Shown piece by piece: positions 43,979 to 52,223 of a stretch of 64,000 bases of DNA. The position numbers and the translations under genes were made by a program. This DNA comes from Bacteroidales bacterium (GTDB taxonomy: Bacteria; Bacteroidota; Bacteroidia; Bacteroidales; F082), in NCBI GenBank assembly GCA_017645275.1, contig JAGCPH010000046.1:1-64000 (forward strand), given 5' to 3'. The notes beneath the pieces were generated by a model. That model worked only from the letters and a program-made list of their open reading frames with translations, ran no database searches and had not been told where the DNA came from. The stretch's first letter is position 1. Each line of letters begins with the position of its first letter.

Positions 43979-44860
43979 TTACGCCTCATACCCGAAATGC
44001 TTCAGCTCCTCCTCATTGTCACGCCAATCTTTATCGACTTTCACTCTCAAATCGAGGAAAATCTTCTTTCCGGTGAACTCCTCGATGTCGGCGCGTGACT
44101 GTATTCCGACTTTTTTGATGGCTGAACCGCCTTTACCTATTAATATGGCCTTCTGCGACTCGCGCGATGCGAAAATCGTCGCCTTGATGTTGATAAGCTT
44201 CTGGCTTTCCTCGTATGCATCCACCACAACCTCAACGCTGTAAGGGATTTCCTGCTGGTAATTCAACAGTATCTTCTCACGGATGATCTCCGTTACGAAG
44301 AAACGCATCGAGCGGTCGGTGAGCTCGTCTTTCGGGAAATATGGCGGACAGACGGGCAGCTTCTCTATGATGCTCTCGAGCACAAACTGTATGTTGGCCT
44401 GATGCATAGCCGAGATAGGGAAGACTGTTGCTGTTGGCAGCGTCTCATGCCAGAATGCCACCGCTTTCTCCACCTCTTCCTGCGTCGAGAGGTCTATTTT
44501 ATTTAACAAAACGAACACCGGCACCTCCATTTTCTTGATGCGTTCGATGGTGTCATCGTCGGTTTTCTTGTCGGTGATGTCGACCACATACAGTATCAGA
44601 TCGGCGTCGATAAACGCCACGTTGATATACTGATTCATGATTTCGTGCATCTTGTAGGCGGGATTTTTTATGATTCCAGGGGTGTCGCTGAACACTATCT
44701 GGAAGTCGTCGCCGTTCACAATGCCCAAAATACGGTGTCGTGTGGTCTGCGCTTTCGACGTGATGATGCTTATTTTTTCGCCCACCAAATCGTTCATAAG
44801 CGTTGATTTTCCGACGTTTGGCTTGCCAATTATGTTGACGTAACCTGCTTTATGATCCAT
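43979..44860 (-). CDS. era: GTPase Era
   Basis: 293 residues from the ATG at 44860 (a TTG three codons upstream is less likely). Era binds the 3' end of 16S rRNA in 30S assembly. The GTPase domain shows GKPNVGKST (G1, ~12-20), SDTPGI (G3) and NKID (G4); the KH domain shows AKIINIKATIFASRESQKAILIGKGGSAIKKVG, with the G-x-x-G loop intact. The gene opens the minus-strand cluster era-der-S4-queA and is divergent from the initiator tRNA. Confidence 0.97.
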   Translation of the reverse strand: MDHKAGYVNIIGKPNVGKSTLMNDLVGEKISIITSKAQTTRHRILGIVNGDDFQIVFSDTPGIIKNPAYKMHEIMNQYINVAFIDADLILYVVDITDKKTDDDTIERIKKMEVPVFVLLNKIDLSTQEEVEKAVAFWHETLPTATVFPISAMHQANIQFVLESIIEKLPVCPPYFPKDELTDRSMRFFVTEIIREKILLNYQQEIPYSVEVVVDAYEESQKLINIKATIFASRESQKAILIGKGGSAIKKVGIQSRADIEEFTGKKIFLDLRVKVDKDWRDNEEELKHFGYEA

Positions 44861-44897
44861 ATTTTTCAAATATTTCTAAAATTTTTTCAAAAAACTC

Positions 44898-44929
44898 TTG
44901 ACACGAGCTAAAAAATGTTGTATTTTTGC
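44898..44929 (+). promoter_or_regulatory. Promoter of the initiator tRNA gene
   Basis: TTGACA (44898-44903) and TATTTTTGC (44921-44929) give a -33 box with 20 bases between TTG and the -7 box. This is the best-formed promoter in the window. It lies 14 bases before the first tRNA base and is consistent with a highly transcribed gene. Confidence 0.75.
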
Positions 44930-44943
44930 AGCCCAAATCACGA

Positions 44944-45017
<74 letters not shown>

Positions 45018-45019
45018 CT

Positions 45020-45050
45020 AAAGGAGGTCAAAAGGCCTCCTTTTTTATTT
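45020..45050 (+). terminator. Intrinsic terminator of the tRNA gene
   Basis: AAAGGAGG (45020-45027) pairs with CCTCCTTT (45036-45043) across an eight-base loop and is followed by a T-run. It overlaps the stop end of the convergent Omp28 gene (45045), so the last bases of that gene lie in the terminator tail. Confidence 0.85.
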
Positions 45051-45899
45051 TATCTTCGTCTCAGCCGCCATCAACACCTCATCAGTATTATAATCGCTGA
45101 TAAAAGCCACAATATAGAAGTTCTCGGCATTGTATTCGTCGCTCACCGTGAACTTCATGTTGGTGATGATGTTTGTTCCTACTGTTATGTTTTCGCCGTC
45201 GCCATTCAGCACTCTGCCCCATGTCTGTCCGTCGGCAGCACCACGGAACACATGACGATGGTTGTAGTCTTCAATTACGCCATCAGGTGTGGTCTGCTTG
45301 CCCACGATGTTGTCTTCCATCATGCAGATGGTAAGACGCACGTTGTTGCTCTCGATGGTCTGCAAAAACTTCGAGTGAACGCTGATCTGCAACGTCCTGT
45401 CGGAATCGAAATAGTTGGTTTTCACGATGAGTCTGACAGGTGCTTCCGCTCCCATGTAGCTGTTGACAGCTGTAGTCCATTGTGCTGCTCCGAGCACGCC
45501 ACCGGTGCGGTTCACCAGGCCGCTCGGATATGCCCCGATGTTGAAATCAGTGTTCCACTCATGTCCGTCGTCGGTTCTGAAATCCGGGAAACCGCCGGCA
45601 GGGTTCTGTAATGGGGTCTTCGGATGCACTCCAAGCACCACCAGATGGCTTCCGTACTGCTCCTGCAGCTGTTGCGCTATCTCGGCAGCCGCCGGACAGT
45701 TATTGCATTTCACGCCAGTGTAGTCTTCAAGAAGAGTTACTCTCTTGCCGTCGAAATTGGCGGTGTCAGCTGCCGTCAATTCCAACGTGTCGCTCTCTTC
45801 ATATATGGCTTCGACGATATAAGGCTCTTTCAACTTATCGCACGACATCATTCCGAGAATGACTGCCGCTGTTGCTAATAATAATGATATTCTTTTCAT
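45045..45899 (-). CDS. Omp28-family outer-membrane lipoprotein with CxxC thioredoxin-like site
   Basis: 284 residues. The lipobox is MMSC (Cys20). The next domain has LLEDYTGVKCNNCPAAAEIAQ with Cys65 and Cys68 spaced as in thioredoxins, then LVVLGVHPK and YPSGLVNR, a cis-Pro-like loop. The C-terminal half is a beta-sandwich. Omp28 was first described as a surface lipoprotein of Porphyromonas. The CxxC suggests a redox or metal role at the cell surface. It is the last gene of tlpA-DUF6029-omp28, 42 bases after DUF6029, with a GAGACGCACGG palindrome in the gap. Confidence 0.88.
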   Translation of the reverse strand: MKRISLLLATAAVILGMMSCDKLKEPYIVEAIYEESDTLELTAADTANFDGKRVTLLEDYTGVKCNNCPAAAEIAQQLQEQYGSHLVVLGVHPKTPLQNPAGGFPDFRTDDGHEWNTDFNIGAYPSGLVNRTGGVLGAAQWTTAVNSYMGAEAPVRLIVKTNYFDSDRTLQISVHSKFLQTIESNNVRLTICMMEDNIVGKQTTPDGVIEDYNHRHVFRGAADGQTWGRVLNGDGENITVGTNIITNMKFTVSDEYNAENFYIVAFISDYNTDEVLMAAETKIK

Positions 45900-45915
45900 A
45901 TTTTTATTTTTTGTT

Positions 45916-45937
45916 GAGACGCACGGCCGTGCGTCTC
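45916..45937. repeat. GAGACGCACGG palindrome between DUF6029 and omp28
   Basis: A perfect 22-base palindrome identical to the core at 12795-12816. In the direction of transcription it lies just after the DUF6029 stop (45942) and 17 bases before the Omp28 start. Confidence 0.9.
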
Positions 45938-45941
45938 TCCT

Positions 45942-47693
45942 TTAGAATGACGTTGTAATTGTTAATGAAATACCACTTGATGCCGGCACTGTGCGGCAGA
46001 CTCCTCCCACGCAGACCAAGCCCTCGCTCTGACGGCCTCCGCTGATGGCGATACGCGTCTGATCCTTGATGTAGCCAAACGAACCGGTGATGTAATGGTC
46101 GCGGTTGTCGGCGATAGGGTTGCCGTAGTTGTACTTGTCGGCCACCGAGATGAACCACTTCGGCGCGATGGTGTATTCGAGCAGGAACGCAAACCAGTTA
46201 CCGCGTTTCTTGTAGTAGTCGGCATGGGTCATGTCGATGGTCTCGTTAGGACCGACATTGTCCCACATGTGCTGCAACTCCAAGCGGATGCTGTTCTTCC
46301 TGTTGATCTTATAAATCACCTCGCCGAATGCGAAATTGGCGTTAACAGCCTCTGCACCTGGATGATTCTCAATGGTTTCCATGTCGTAATATAGGTTGAT
46401 ATACATCAAGGTGAGATGCCATTTTGCGTTGATCTTCTTCTCGATCTCGAAATTCAGGTCACGATAGAACATACGGTCGCCGATGGCGAAGAAATTCGAG
46501 TTATAACCTTTTGTTCCTGGCTGGTTTATCATCTTAACGCCGTCCACCATGATAGAGTCACGCTTGATGTCGTTTACCTGGCTGTAGTTGAATGCCAGCT
46601 TGGTGCCGTATTTTCCGCCGAGTGCCGTGTTCTTCGGGATGGTGTAGTTCACCTGGAACTGTACGCCCATCTCGCCGAGCGGCTGGGTGGCATATGAGAA
46701 CATCGAAGGCAGACTGTGCGTATGCGTATAATTCAGTGGTGGAATGAAGTTGATGTCGAGGTCGTTCTGTGTGGCGAGACGGTTCGACTTGAAACTCATG
46801 TTGTCGACGCGTTTCACCTGCAGCACCATGCCCAAGCCTTTCTGTGAATACGACAGCGATGCCAGCAATTCCTGACCATCACGGTAGATGAAGTTGTTGA
46901 AAAACGACGGGTCGTTGATCTTGCGTGCGTATTCAGCCGACAATGCGAAGCGGCCGTAGCCGAGGTTGAATCGTCCGGCGTACGATGCCACGTTTTGAGG
47001 CATGATAAGCTCGTCCTGACCCACTACAAGACTCTGATCTGCTTCATATTTGCTGACGAAGCTTGCGCCCAAAGTTGCGTGTAACTTGCTGTCGTTCATT
47101 GAGCTGATGCTCTGGTTGAGGTCCCACTCGCCATCGACGCCGCGCACGAGGCCTCTCTCTTCAGAGGCAGGTACATCGTTGCCGTAGCCAGCCCAGTAGA
47201 AACGCTGTTTTCCGTACAATCCCTTGATGGTGACGCCATTCCAAGGACGGAACACTGCGCGGATGCCTCTCAAGGCGTTGTCGAAGCCGAGAGTCCATTC
47301 CTCGTAGCTCCTGAATACCAATCCGTTACCGAACTGGTCGTATATGTCGCCCACGGTCACTCCGATGGTGCCGTCGTCGTATGTGGCGAAGTAGTTGGCG
47401 ATGCCCATGCCGTCGACTCTCATGTCGAAGCCCGACATCGGGGTCACCTGGTAAGCCTCGAAGCGCATACCTGCGGTGAAGTCGCCGAGTTGGTACTGTA
47501 TCTTGCCGAAGCCGTAGGCGCCGAACTCATTGCCGTTGATGTCCTCCTCGGTGATGCCGATGCCTTTGTCGGCCCAGTAGTAGTTGCCGTCCATCTGGAA
47601 GTTGCCGCTGACCTTCGATTTCTTCAGGAAATCCTGGCCATATACAGCGGTGATACCCAGAAGGAAAACAATTAATAATGATAATTTTTTCAT
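45942..47693 (-). CDS. DUF6029 outer-membrane beta-barrel-like protein
   Basis: 583 residues. A signal peptide (to VYGQ, ~20) is followed by sequence full of alternating aromatic beta-strands (GNFQMDGNYYWADKG, GAYGFGKIQYQLGDFTAGMRFEAY, AYVSAEYARKINDP-like repeats) and a final strand ending GISLTITTSF, a C-terminal Phe typical of outer-membrane barrels. In Bacteroidales this family often sits next to Omp28 and a TlpA protein, as here. Function is unknown; a pore or scaffold for the redox lipoprotein is a reasonable inference. Confidence 0.82.
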   Translation of the reverse strand: MKKLSLLIVFLLGITAVYGQDFLKKSKVSGNFQMDGNYYWADKGIGITEEDINGNEFGAYGFGKIQYQLGDFTAGMRFEAYQVTPMSGFDMRVDGMGIANYFATYDDGTIGVTVGDIYDQFGNGLVFRSYEEWTLGFDNALRGIRAVFRPWNGVTIKGLYGKQRFYWAGYGNDVPASEERGLVRGVDGEWDLNQSISSMNDSKLHATLGASFVSKYEADQSLVVGQDELIMPQNVASYAGRFNLGYGRFALSAEYARKINDPSFFNNFIYRDGQELLASLSYSQKGLGMVLQVKRVDNMSFKSNRLATQNDLDINFIPPLNYTHTHSLPSMFSYATQPLGEMGVQFQVNYTIPKNTALGGKYGTKLAFNYSQVNDIKRDSIMVDGVKMINQPGTKGYNSNFFAIGDRMFYRDLNFEIEKKINAKWHLTLMYINLYYDMETIENHPGAEAVNANFAFGEVIYKINRKNSIRLELQHMWDNVGPNETIDMTHADYYKKRGNWFAFLLEYTIAPKWFISVADKYNYGNPIADNRDHYITGSFGYIKDQTRIAISGGRQSEGLVCVGGVCRTVPASSGISLTITTSF

Positions 47694-47712
47694 GTTTGAT
47701 TCTTTTATTCGT

Positions 47713-47750
47713 GAGATTTCTCCACTCCGCTTCGCTTCGGTCGAAATGAC
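47713..47750. repeat. Half of a GTCATTTCGA element upstream of DUF6029
   Basis: One half remains: GAGATTTCTCCACTCCGC then CTTCGGTCGAAATGAC. It matches the right half of the complete element at 42490-42621 and lies between a heptamer array and the DUF6029 start. Confidence 0.75.
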
Positions 47751-47760
47751 GATAGGAGAA

Positions 47761-47833
47761 AAACTTTAAACTCTAAACTCTAAACTCTAAACTTTAAAAC
47801 TACTCTAAACTCTACACTCTCAACTCTAAACTA
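47761..47833. repeat. Heptamer array (ACTCTAA) starting at the tlpA stop
   Basis: About nine direct heptamers (ACTCTAA with variants) run from the tlpA-like stop (47831-47833) toward DUF6029. It shares a nearly identical 30-odd-base core with the array at 22982-23044. Confidence 0.85.
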
Positions 47834-48325
47834 TTTAGAAATCTTAATGATTTCCTGATATAAATCCTCTTCCCCTCCATCAAGATAACCTGTGTGCTGC
47901 CACACAATCTTGCCGTCGCCGTCAAACAGGAAGGTGTGAGGCGGGTTGTTGACGTTCATGGCGCGTTTCAGCTCGCCGTTAGGGTCGAGAAGTATCTCGA
48001 AAGGCCAGCCCTTGCCGTCGACAAACGGTTTGATTTTGGCTGTCGAACGGGCGTCGTCGATTGAAACCGAGAAGATCTTCACGCCGGTTTCCTCTACCCA
48101 GTCGTCGTAAACGTCTGACAATGCGTTGTGTTCCTTCACGCAAGGACCGCACCAGGTGGCCCAGAATGTCATCACAAACGGCTTGCCGTCGTTGTTCAAC
48201 TCAGCGATGTTAATTGACTCACCATCAAGGTTTTTCAATGTGATATTCGGCAAATCTGATTTGTTTTGGGCGCTCAGGCCGAAAAACATAAAGCCGAAAA
48301 GCAGGAAAGCAAATAGTTTTTTCAT
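47831..48325 (-). CDS. TlpA/ResA-family thiol-disulfide oxidoreductase
   Basis: 164 residues. The signal peptide ends at LSAQ (~20). A thioredoxin fold follows with the active site WATWCGPCVKEH (Cys59, Cys62), the cis-Pro region NNPPHTFLFDGDGKIV and an N-terminal ITLKNLDGESINIAEL strand typical of TlpA proteins. It should reduce or exchange disulfides outside the cytoplasm. It is the first gene of an operon with DUF6029 and Omp28, both exported, and Omp28 carries its own CxxC, a plausible partner. Confidence 0.94.
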   Translation of the reverse strand: MKKLFAFLLFGFMFFGLSAQNKSDLPNITLKNLDGESINIAELNNDGKPFVMTFWATWCGPCVKEHNALSDVYDDWVEETGVKIFSVSIDDARSTAKIKPFVDGKGWPFEILLDPNGELKRAMNVNNPPHTFLFDGDGKIVWQHTGYLDGGEEDLYQEIIKISK

Positions 48326-48342
48326 GATATGAATTTTAAATG

Positions 48343-49332
48343 TTATACAATATATGTTTCTAATATCTTACAGTCTTCTAACGCTTTGATTTCCAATTTG
48401 TTGATGACGTTTGGCACCAATATGCACTCGCCGATATTGACAATCTCTTCGCCGTCGTCGTATTTCAGGGTGAAACTGCCGCCAACGCTCATCAGGATGA
48501 CGAATGAGTCGAGTTCAGAGTAGTCTTTCGCTAACGCCATGCCTTTTTCAAGGTTGATGAAATTGGTAGTGAAATAAGGGCATTCCACCATCTTGACAGT
48601 AGCGTCTTTCTTGTCGCGCTCGTACTCGGTACGGTAGCTGTCCTCGTGCTTGTAATTCAAGGTGAACAGCGACTGCGGAATGTGAAGTTCGCGGTACATG
48701 CCGTGCTGGTCGATGCGGTCCCAGTCGTACACACGATAGGTGGTGTCGCTGGTCTGCTGTATCTCCATCACCATGCAGCCCGGACCTAAGGCGTGAATCC
48801 TTCTCGCCGGGATGAAAAACACCTCGCCGTCGCTAACCTTCTCATAGTTAAGCACTTCCGATATCTTCTTGTCGTAAATGAGTTTCTCTACTTCCGCCTT
48901 TGTCACCTCGCGGTTGAAGCCACTGACGAGTTCAGCGTCTTTGTCGGCGTGCATCACATACCACATCTCGGTCTTGCCGTTCTCGAGGCCGATCTTTTGA
49001 GCAATCTCATCGTCGGGATGCACCTGCACCGACAGCCATGTCAGCGGGTCTATCACCTTGATTAACAATGGGAAAGTCTCGCCGTAGCGGTCGAAAACGT
49101 TGTCGCCTACAAGGTCGCCCATGAATGTCTCCACGAGGTCGTTGAGCTCGTCGCCTTCAAACTGGCCGTTCGCCACCACGCTGTTTTGGCCTTCCACACC
49201 CGACAGCAGCCACATCTCGCCACAGTTCATCAGCTTGCCGAAGTCCTTGTGCAGCAATGTCTTAACGTTCTGTCCGCCCCATATCTTCTCGAGGAAAATA
49301 GGCTTAAACTTCAAAGGATATAACACACTCAT
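48343..49332 (-). CDS. manA: Mannose-6-phosphate isomerase, class I
   Basis: 329 residues. It interconverts mannose 6-phosphate and fructose 6-phosphate. The cupin core shows KIWGGQNVKTLL near 16-27, the zinc ligands in SVQVHPDDEIAQ (~101-112) and the Glu/His pair GKTEMWYVM and PARRIHALGPG, the latter holding the catalytic Arg-Ile-His. The length matches the short bacterial form. A -7 box (49360-49368) lies 28 bases upstream, so it heads its own transcript, which may run on into the tlpA gene 17 bases later. Confidence 0.95.
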   Translation of the reverse strand: MSVLYPLKFKPIFLEKIWGGQNVKTLLHKDFGKLMNCGEMWLLSGVEGQNSVVANGQFEGDELNDLVETFMGDLVGDNVFDRYGETFPLLIKVIDPLTWLSVQVHPDDEIAQKIGLENGKTEMWYVMHADKDAELVSGFNREVTKAEVEKLIYDKKISEVLNYEKVSDGEVFFIPARRIHALGPGCMVMEIQQTSDTTYRVYDWDRIDQHGMYRELHIPQSLFTLNYKHEDSYRTEYERDKKDATVKMVECPYFTTNFINLEKGMALAKDYSELDSFVILMSVGGSFTLKYDDGEEIVNIGECILVPNVINKLEIKALEDCKILETYIV

Positions 49333-49359
49333 TTCTAAAAATATAGTCTAATCCAAACT

Positions 49360-49368
49360 GCAAAAATA
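49360..49368 (-). promoter_or_regulatory. -7 box of manA
   Basis: TATTTTTGC on the minus strand, 28 bases before the manA start. The divergent hipB box is at 49523-49531; the region 49383-49411 between them holds two or three weak heptamers (AGTTAGA) only. Confidence 0.6.
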
Positions 49369-49522
49369 CAAAAAAGTTGGAAATCAGGAGTTAGAAGTTA
49401 GAAGTTTTTTGATTTTTCCACATGTACAGCTGAATTAGCCTGTAAATTACATTCGTTAGGATATAATTTAGGTAAATTTTCAAATTTTTACATTATTTCT
49501 GATGTAATTTAAAAATATTTTG

Positions 49523-49531
49523 TATTTTTGC
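49523..49531 (+). promoter_or_regulatory. -7 box of the hipBST-like operon
   Basis: TATTTTTGC lies 20 bases before the hipB ATG at 49552. The upstream 49440-49515 stretch is A/T rich and contains imperfect TTACAT / ATGTAA symmetry (49487-49506) that could be a HipB operator; this is only suggestive. Confidence 0.5.
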
Positions 49532-49551
49532 AGCCGAAAGGATATATTTTT

Positions 49552-49764
49552 ATGAAAAAAACATTGTTGACCGACACAATAAAACAGCTCAGGAAACAGT
49601 ATGGGCTTACACAAGAGCAACTTGCATTGAAATCGGGAGTGGGACTGAATTTTGTGAGGGAAATGGAGCAAGGCAAGCCTACGGTGCGACTTGACAAAGT
49701 GAATCAGGTGCTTAATTTGTTCAATTATGAGATGGCGCCGATGCCAAGAAAGGATGACAGATGA
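49552..49764 (+). CDS. HipB-like XRE-family antitoxin/repressor
   Basis: 70 residues from the ATG at 49552. Helix-turn-helix: DTIKQLRKQYGLTQEQLALK (~8-27) and SGVGLNFVREMEQGKPTVRL (~28-47), the HTH_3 pattern with the recognition helix around LNFVREME. HipB proteins bind their operator and the partner kinase. Its stop overlaps the next start (ATGA, 49761-49764), giving tight coupling with hipS and hipT homologues. Confidence 0.9.
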   Translation: MKKTLLTDTIKQLRKQYGLTQEQLALKSGVGLNFVREMEQGKPTVRLDKVNQVLNLFNYEMAPMPRKDDR

Positions 49765-50096
49765 AAAGCGCGTTGATATATTTTAAAGATAGTCTTGCCG
49801 GCAGGCTTTCCGAAACAGACGAAGGTTTTGTTTTTCAATATGATGCGGTATATCTAAAATCAGACGAAGCTCAGCCTATAAGTCTCACTTTGCCATTACA
49901 GACAGAAGTATACGAAAGTCCTGTTCTGTTTCCGTTTTTCGATGGTTTGATACCTGAAGGATGGCTGTTGGATGTGGCATTGCGAAACACCGACGTCAGC
50001 ATCCTTGACAGGATGTCGCTGCTTTTGCTTTGCTGCAAAGACTGCATAGGTGCTGTGAGCGTTGTGCCTGAAAAAGAGGAGGTTAGCCATGTGTAA
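49761..50096 (+). CDS. HipS-like protein (HipA N-terminal subdomain encoded alone)
   Basis: 111 residues equal to the N-subdomain-1 of HipA: VYFKDSLAG-like start (ALIYFKDSLAGRLSETDEGFVFQYD, ~3-27), PISLTLPLQTE near 39, LFPFFDGLIPEGWLLDVA near 57, and a C-terminal DCIGAVSVVP. In the three-gene HipBST systems of E. coli O127 the separate HipS is the antitoxin. Here it lies between hipB and the kinase in the same order. It shares eight bases with the kinase gene (start 50089), so expression is coupled. Function by analogy. Confidence 0.85.
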   Translation: MKSALIYFKDSLAGRLSETDEGFVFQYDAVYLKSDEAQPISLTLPLQTEVYESPVLFPFFDGLIPEGWLLDVALRNTDVSILDRMSLLLLCCKDCIGAVSVVPEKEEVSHV

Positions 50097-51036
50097 ATGT
50101 TTATATTGCTATAAAGATCTGAACGAAGGCGAACATGATTTTCATGCCCGTTGCGCACGAAAATTCTTCGGAACAAATACCGTGCCGACGATGGATTATA
50201 CTCGGAAAGACATGGATAGCCTTGCCGAACAAATCATACGTTCACAAACCACTTTGACTGGCGTTCAACCAAAGCTTTCGCTTAACCTTCAAAAACACGA
50301 AGGAAGCCAGAGATTGACTGTGGTCGGACTTTGGGGAGCGTATATCTTCAAACCTCAAACGGCAAACTATCAAGAATTACCCGAAAACGAGGATTTGACA
50401 ATGCATCTTGCAGAAATTGCAGGCATAAATACTGCCAAACATTCCCTTATTCGTCTTGCCGACAACTCGTTAGGTTACCTTACACGCCGTATGGACCGTG
50501 ATGAAAAAGGTGGCAAGTTAGCACTGGAAGACTTCTGCCAACTGACCGAACGTCAGACCGAATACAAATACCGTAGCTCATACGAGCAAGTTGCGAAAGC
50601 TATCACCAAATTTTCATCCGTACCGGGACTGGATTTAGTGAATTTTTACGAAATTGTGATGTTTTGCTGGCTAACAGGCAACAATGACATGCATCTGAAA
50701 AATTTCTCACTGCTTTCACATAAGAACGGTGATTATGAACTTTCGCCGGCATACGATTTGCTCAATGTCGCTATAGCTAATCCAAACGATAAAGAAGAGC
50801 TAGCTCTTACCCTTAATGGTAAAAAGAGCCGCATTACGAGCAACGACTTCGTGGAAGCTGCAGGAAAATCAGGTGTTTCAGAAGTAATCGTTAAGCGATT
50901 GCTTTCAAATTTTGAAAAATGCCTCCCTGCATGGATCCAAAAAATCGATGAGTCGTTTTTGTCTGCCGAGATGAAAGACAAGTATGTTGAGCTGATTTAC
51001 GACAGGTTTGAAAATTTTATTACTTTTGCGGAATAA
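50089..51036 (+). CDS. HipT-like serine/threonine kinase toxin
   Basis: 315 residues from the ATG at 50089. The N-terminus has a small Cys/His cluster (Cys3, Cys5, Cys8, His19, Cys22) that may bind zinc. Then come the Gly-rich loop TGVQPKLSL (57-65), the ATP Lys in IFKPQ (Lys88), the catalytic loop GNNDMHLKNF (Asp200, Asn205) and the metal Asp of SPAYDLLN (Asp223). HipA kinases inactivate aminoacyl-tRNA synthetases (GltX for HipA, TrpS for HipT); the target here is unknown. It should cause growth arrest when not held by HipS and HipB. Confidence 0.88.
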   Translation: MCKCLYCYKDLNEGEHDFHARCARKFFGTNTVPTMDYTRKDMDSLAEQIIRSQTTLTGVQPKLSLNLQKHEGSQRLTVVGLWGAYIFKPQTANYQELPENEDLTMHLAEIAGINTAKHSLIRLADNSLGYLTRRMDRDEKGGKLALEDFCQLTERQTEYKYRSSYEQVAKAITKFSSVPGLDLVNFYEIVMFCWLTGNNDMHLKNFSLLSHKNGDYELSPAYDLLNVAIANPNDKEELALTLNGKKSRITSNDFVEAAGKSGVSEVIVKRLLSNFEKCLPAWIQKIDESFLSAEMKDKYVELIYDRFENFITFAE

Positions 51037-51047
51037 AAACTGAAACA

Positions 51048-52145
51048 ATGAAAAACATCATAGAATTACGTCATTTATTGCATGAAAACGCCGAACTTTC
51101 GGGCAAGGAAGTCAAGACTAACGAGATTTTGAACTCTTTTTTGGAAAATCTGCACCCTGATGTGCATATCCGCAACATCGGAGGATACGGTATCGCCGTG
51201 ATTTTCAAGGGAAAAGAGCCTGGAAAACGTGTCTTGATCCGTGGTGACATCGACGCTCTCAACATCCCTGAAGGCGACCGCCACTGCTCACACAGATGCG
51301 GCCACGACGGTCACGCCTCGATAATAGCGGGATTGGCACAACGTTTGAGCGAGAAACGCCCCGAAAAGGGCGAGATAGTGCTGCTTTTCCAGCCTGCCGA
51401 AGAAACGGGACAAGGTGCGAAACGAGTCATCGCCGACCCGCAGTTTGAGCAGATAAAACCAGACATGGCGTTTGCCTTGCATAACATCCCGGGCTATCCA
51501 AAAAACAAGATTTTGCTCCGAAAAGGCTGTTTCGCTGCCGGCTCGCTGGGCTTGAAACTGCTGTTCGATGGCGTCACTGCACATGCATCACAGCCTGAGA
51601 CGGGGCATAGTCCGCAGCATGTCTTGTCGGCACTTCTCGACATTTTCGGCAAGAAAGCGGAGATGCTACGCGATGAGACACCTCTCACCATGATGACGAT
51701 GACACATGCCGTGTTGGGCGAGGAGACCTTCGGTGTGGCACCTGCTCATGCCGAGATCTGGCTCACCCTGCGCTCGTTCGACAACGAGAAGCTGCAGCAT
51801 CTCACCGCCGACGTGGTGCAGCTGTGCGCTATGGTTGCCGAGAAACAGGATTTCCAGTTCGGAAGCAGCATCCACGAGGCGTTTTCTGCTACCATGAACA
51901 ACGACGAGGCAGTGCAGGCCGTTGAAAACGCTGCAAAGTCGTTAAACCTTGAGTGTCAATATCTTGAAGAGCCGTTCCGCTGGTCGGAGGACTTTGGTCG
52001 CTTCGCCGACATCTGCCCAATTGGCATGTTCGGACTCGGCTGCGGTGAGGATCATCTGCCACTGCATAACCCGGAGTATGTGTTTGAAGATGAAATTTTG
52101 GAAACAGGAATAAATGTTTTTGAGTCTTTAGTCTTTAGTCATTAG
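51048..52145 (+). CDS. M20-family amidohydrolase (peptidase M20D-like)
   Basis: 365 residues. The metal site of the M20 family shows RGDIDALNIPE (~63-74), HRCGHDGHASIIAGL (~81-96), LFQPAEETGQGA (~111-122) with catalytic Glu-Glu, and HNIPGYP. The M20D group includes IAA-amino-acid and N-acyl-amino-acid hydrolases, so the substrate is probably an acylated amino acid or dipeptide. The last residues (ESLVFSH) and the stop are read from the heptamer array at 52122-52194, so the array has reshaped the C-terminus. It starts 11 bases after the HipT-like gene, possibly cotranscribed. Confidence 0.93.
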   Translation: MKNIIELRHLLHENAELSGKEVKTNEILNSFLENLHPDVHIRNIGGYGIAVIFKGKEPGKRVLIRGDIDALNIPEGDRHCSHRCGHDGHASIIAGLAQRLSEKRPEKGEIVLLFQPAEETGQGAKRVIADPQFEQIKPDMAFALHNIPGYPKNKILLRKGCFAAGSLGLKLLFDGVTAHASQPETGHSPQHVLSALLDIFGKKAEMLRDETPLTMMTMTHAVLGEETFGVAPAHAEIWLTLRSFDNEKLQHLTADVVQLCAMVAEKQDFQFGSSIHEAFSATMNNDEAVQAVENAAKSLNLECQYLEEPFRWSEDFGRFADICPIGMFGLGCGEDHLPLHNPEYVFEDEILETGINVFESLVFSH

Positions 52146-52194
52146 TTTTGTTTTTTTTTGACTAAAGTCTAAAAACTAACGACTAGCGACTAAA
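52122..52194. repeat. Heptamer array, inverted, across the M20 hydrolase stop
   Basis: Left arm of AGTCTTT-type heptamers (52122-52149) encoding the last residues of the hydrolase, a T-run, then complementary GACTAAA/CGACTAGC heptamers (52160-52194). The arms can pair as a long imperfect hairpin followed by A/T-rich sequence, so it may also end transcription. Confidence 0.85.
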
Positions 52195-52201
52195 AAATTA
52201 T

Positions 52202-52210
52202 TATTTTTGC
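52202..52210 (+). promoter_or_regulatory. -7 box of the LOG-deaminase operon
   Basis: TATTTTTGC lies 13 bases before the LOG ATG at 52224 and directly after the heptamer array. Confidence 0.55.
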
Positions 52211-52223
52211 AAAAAATTAACTG

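Noticed and set aside
49383..49411. A ninth heptamer array upstream of manA
   Set aside because: Only two to three weak AGTTAGA units and no stop codon nearby; could be chance in A/T-rich DNA.
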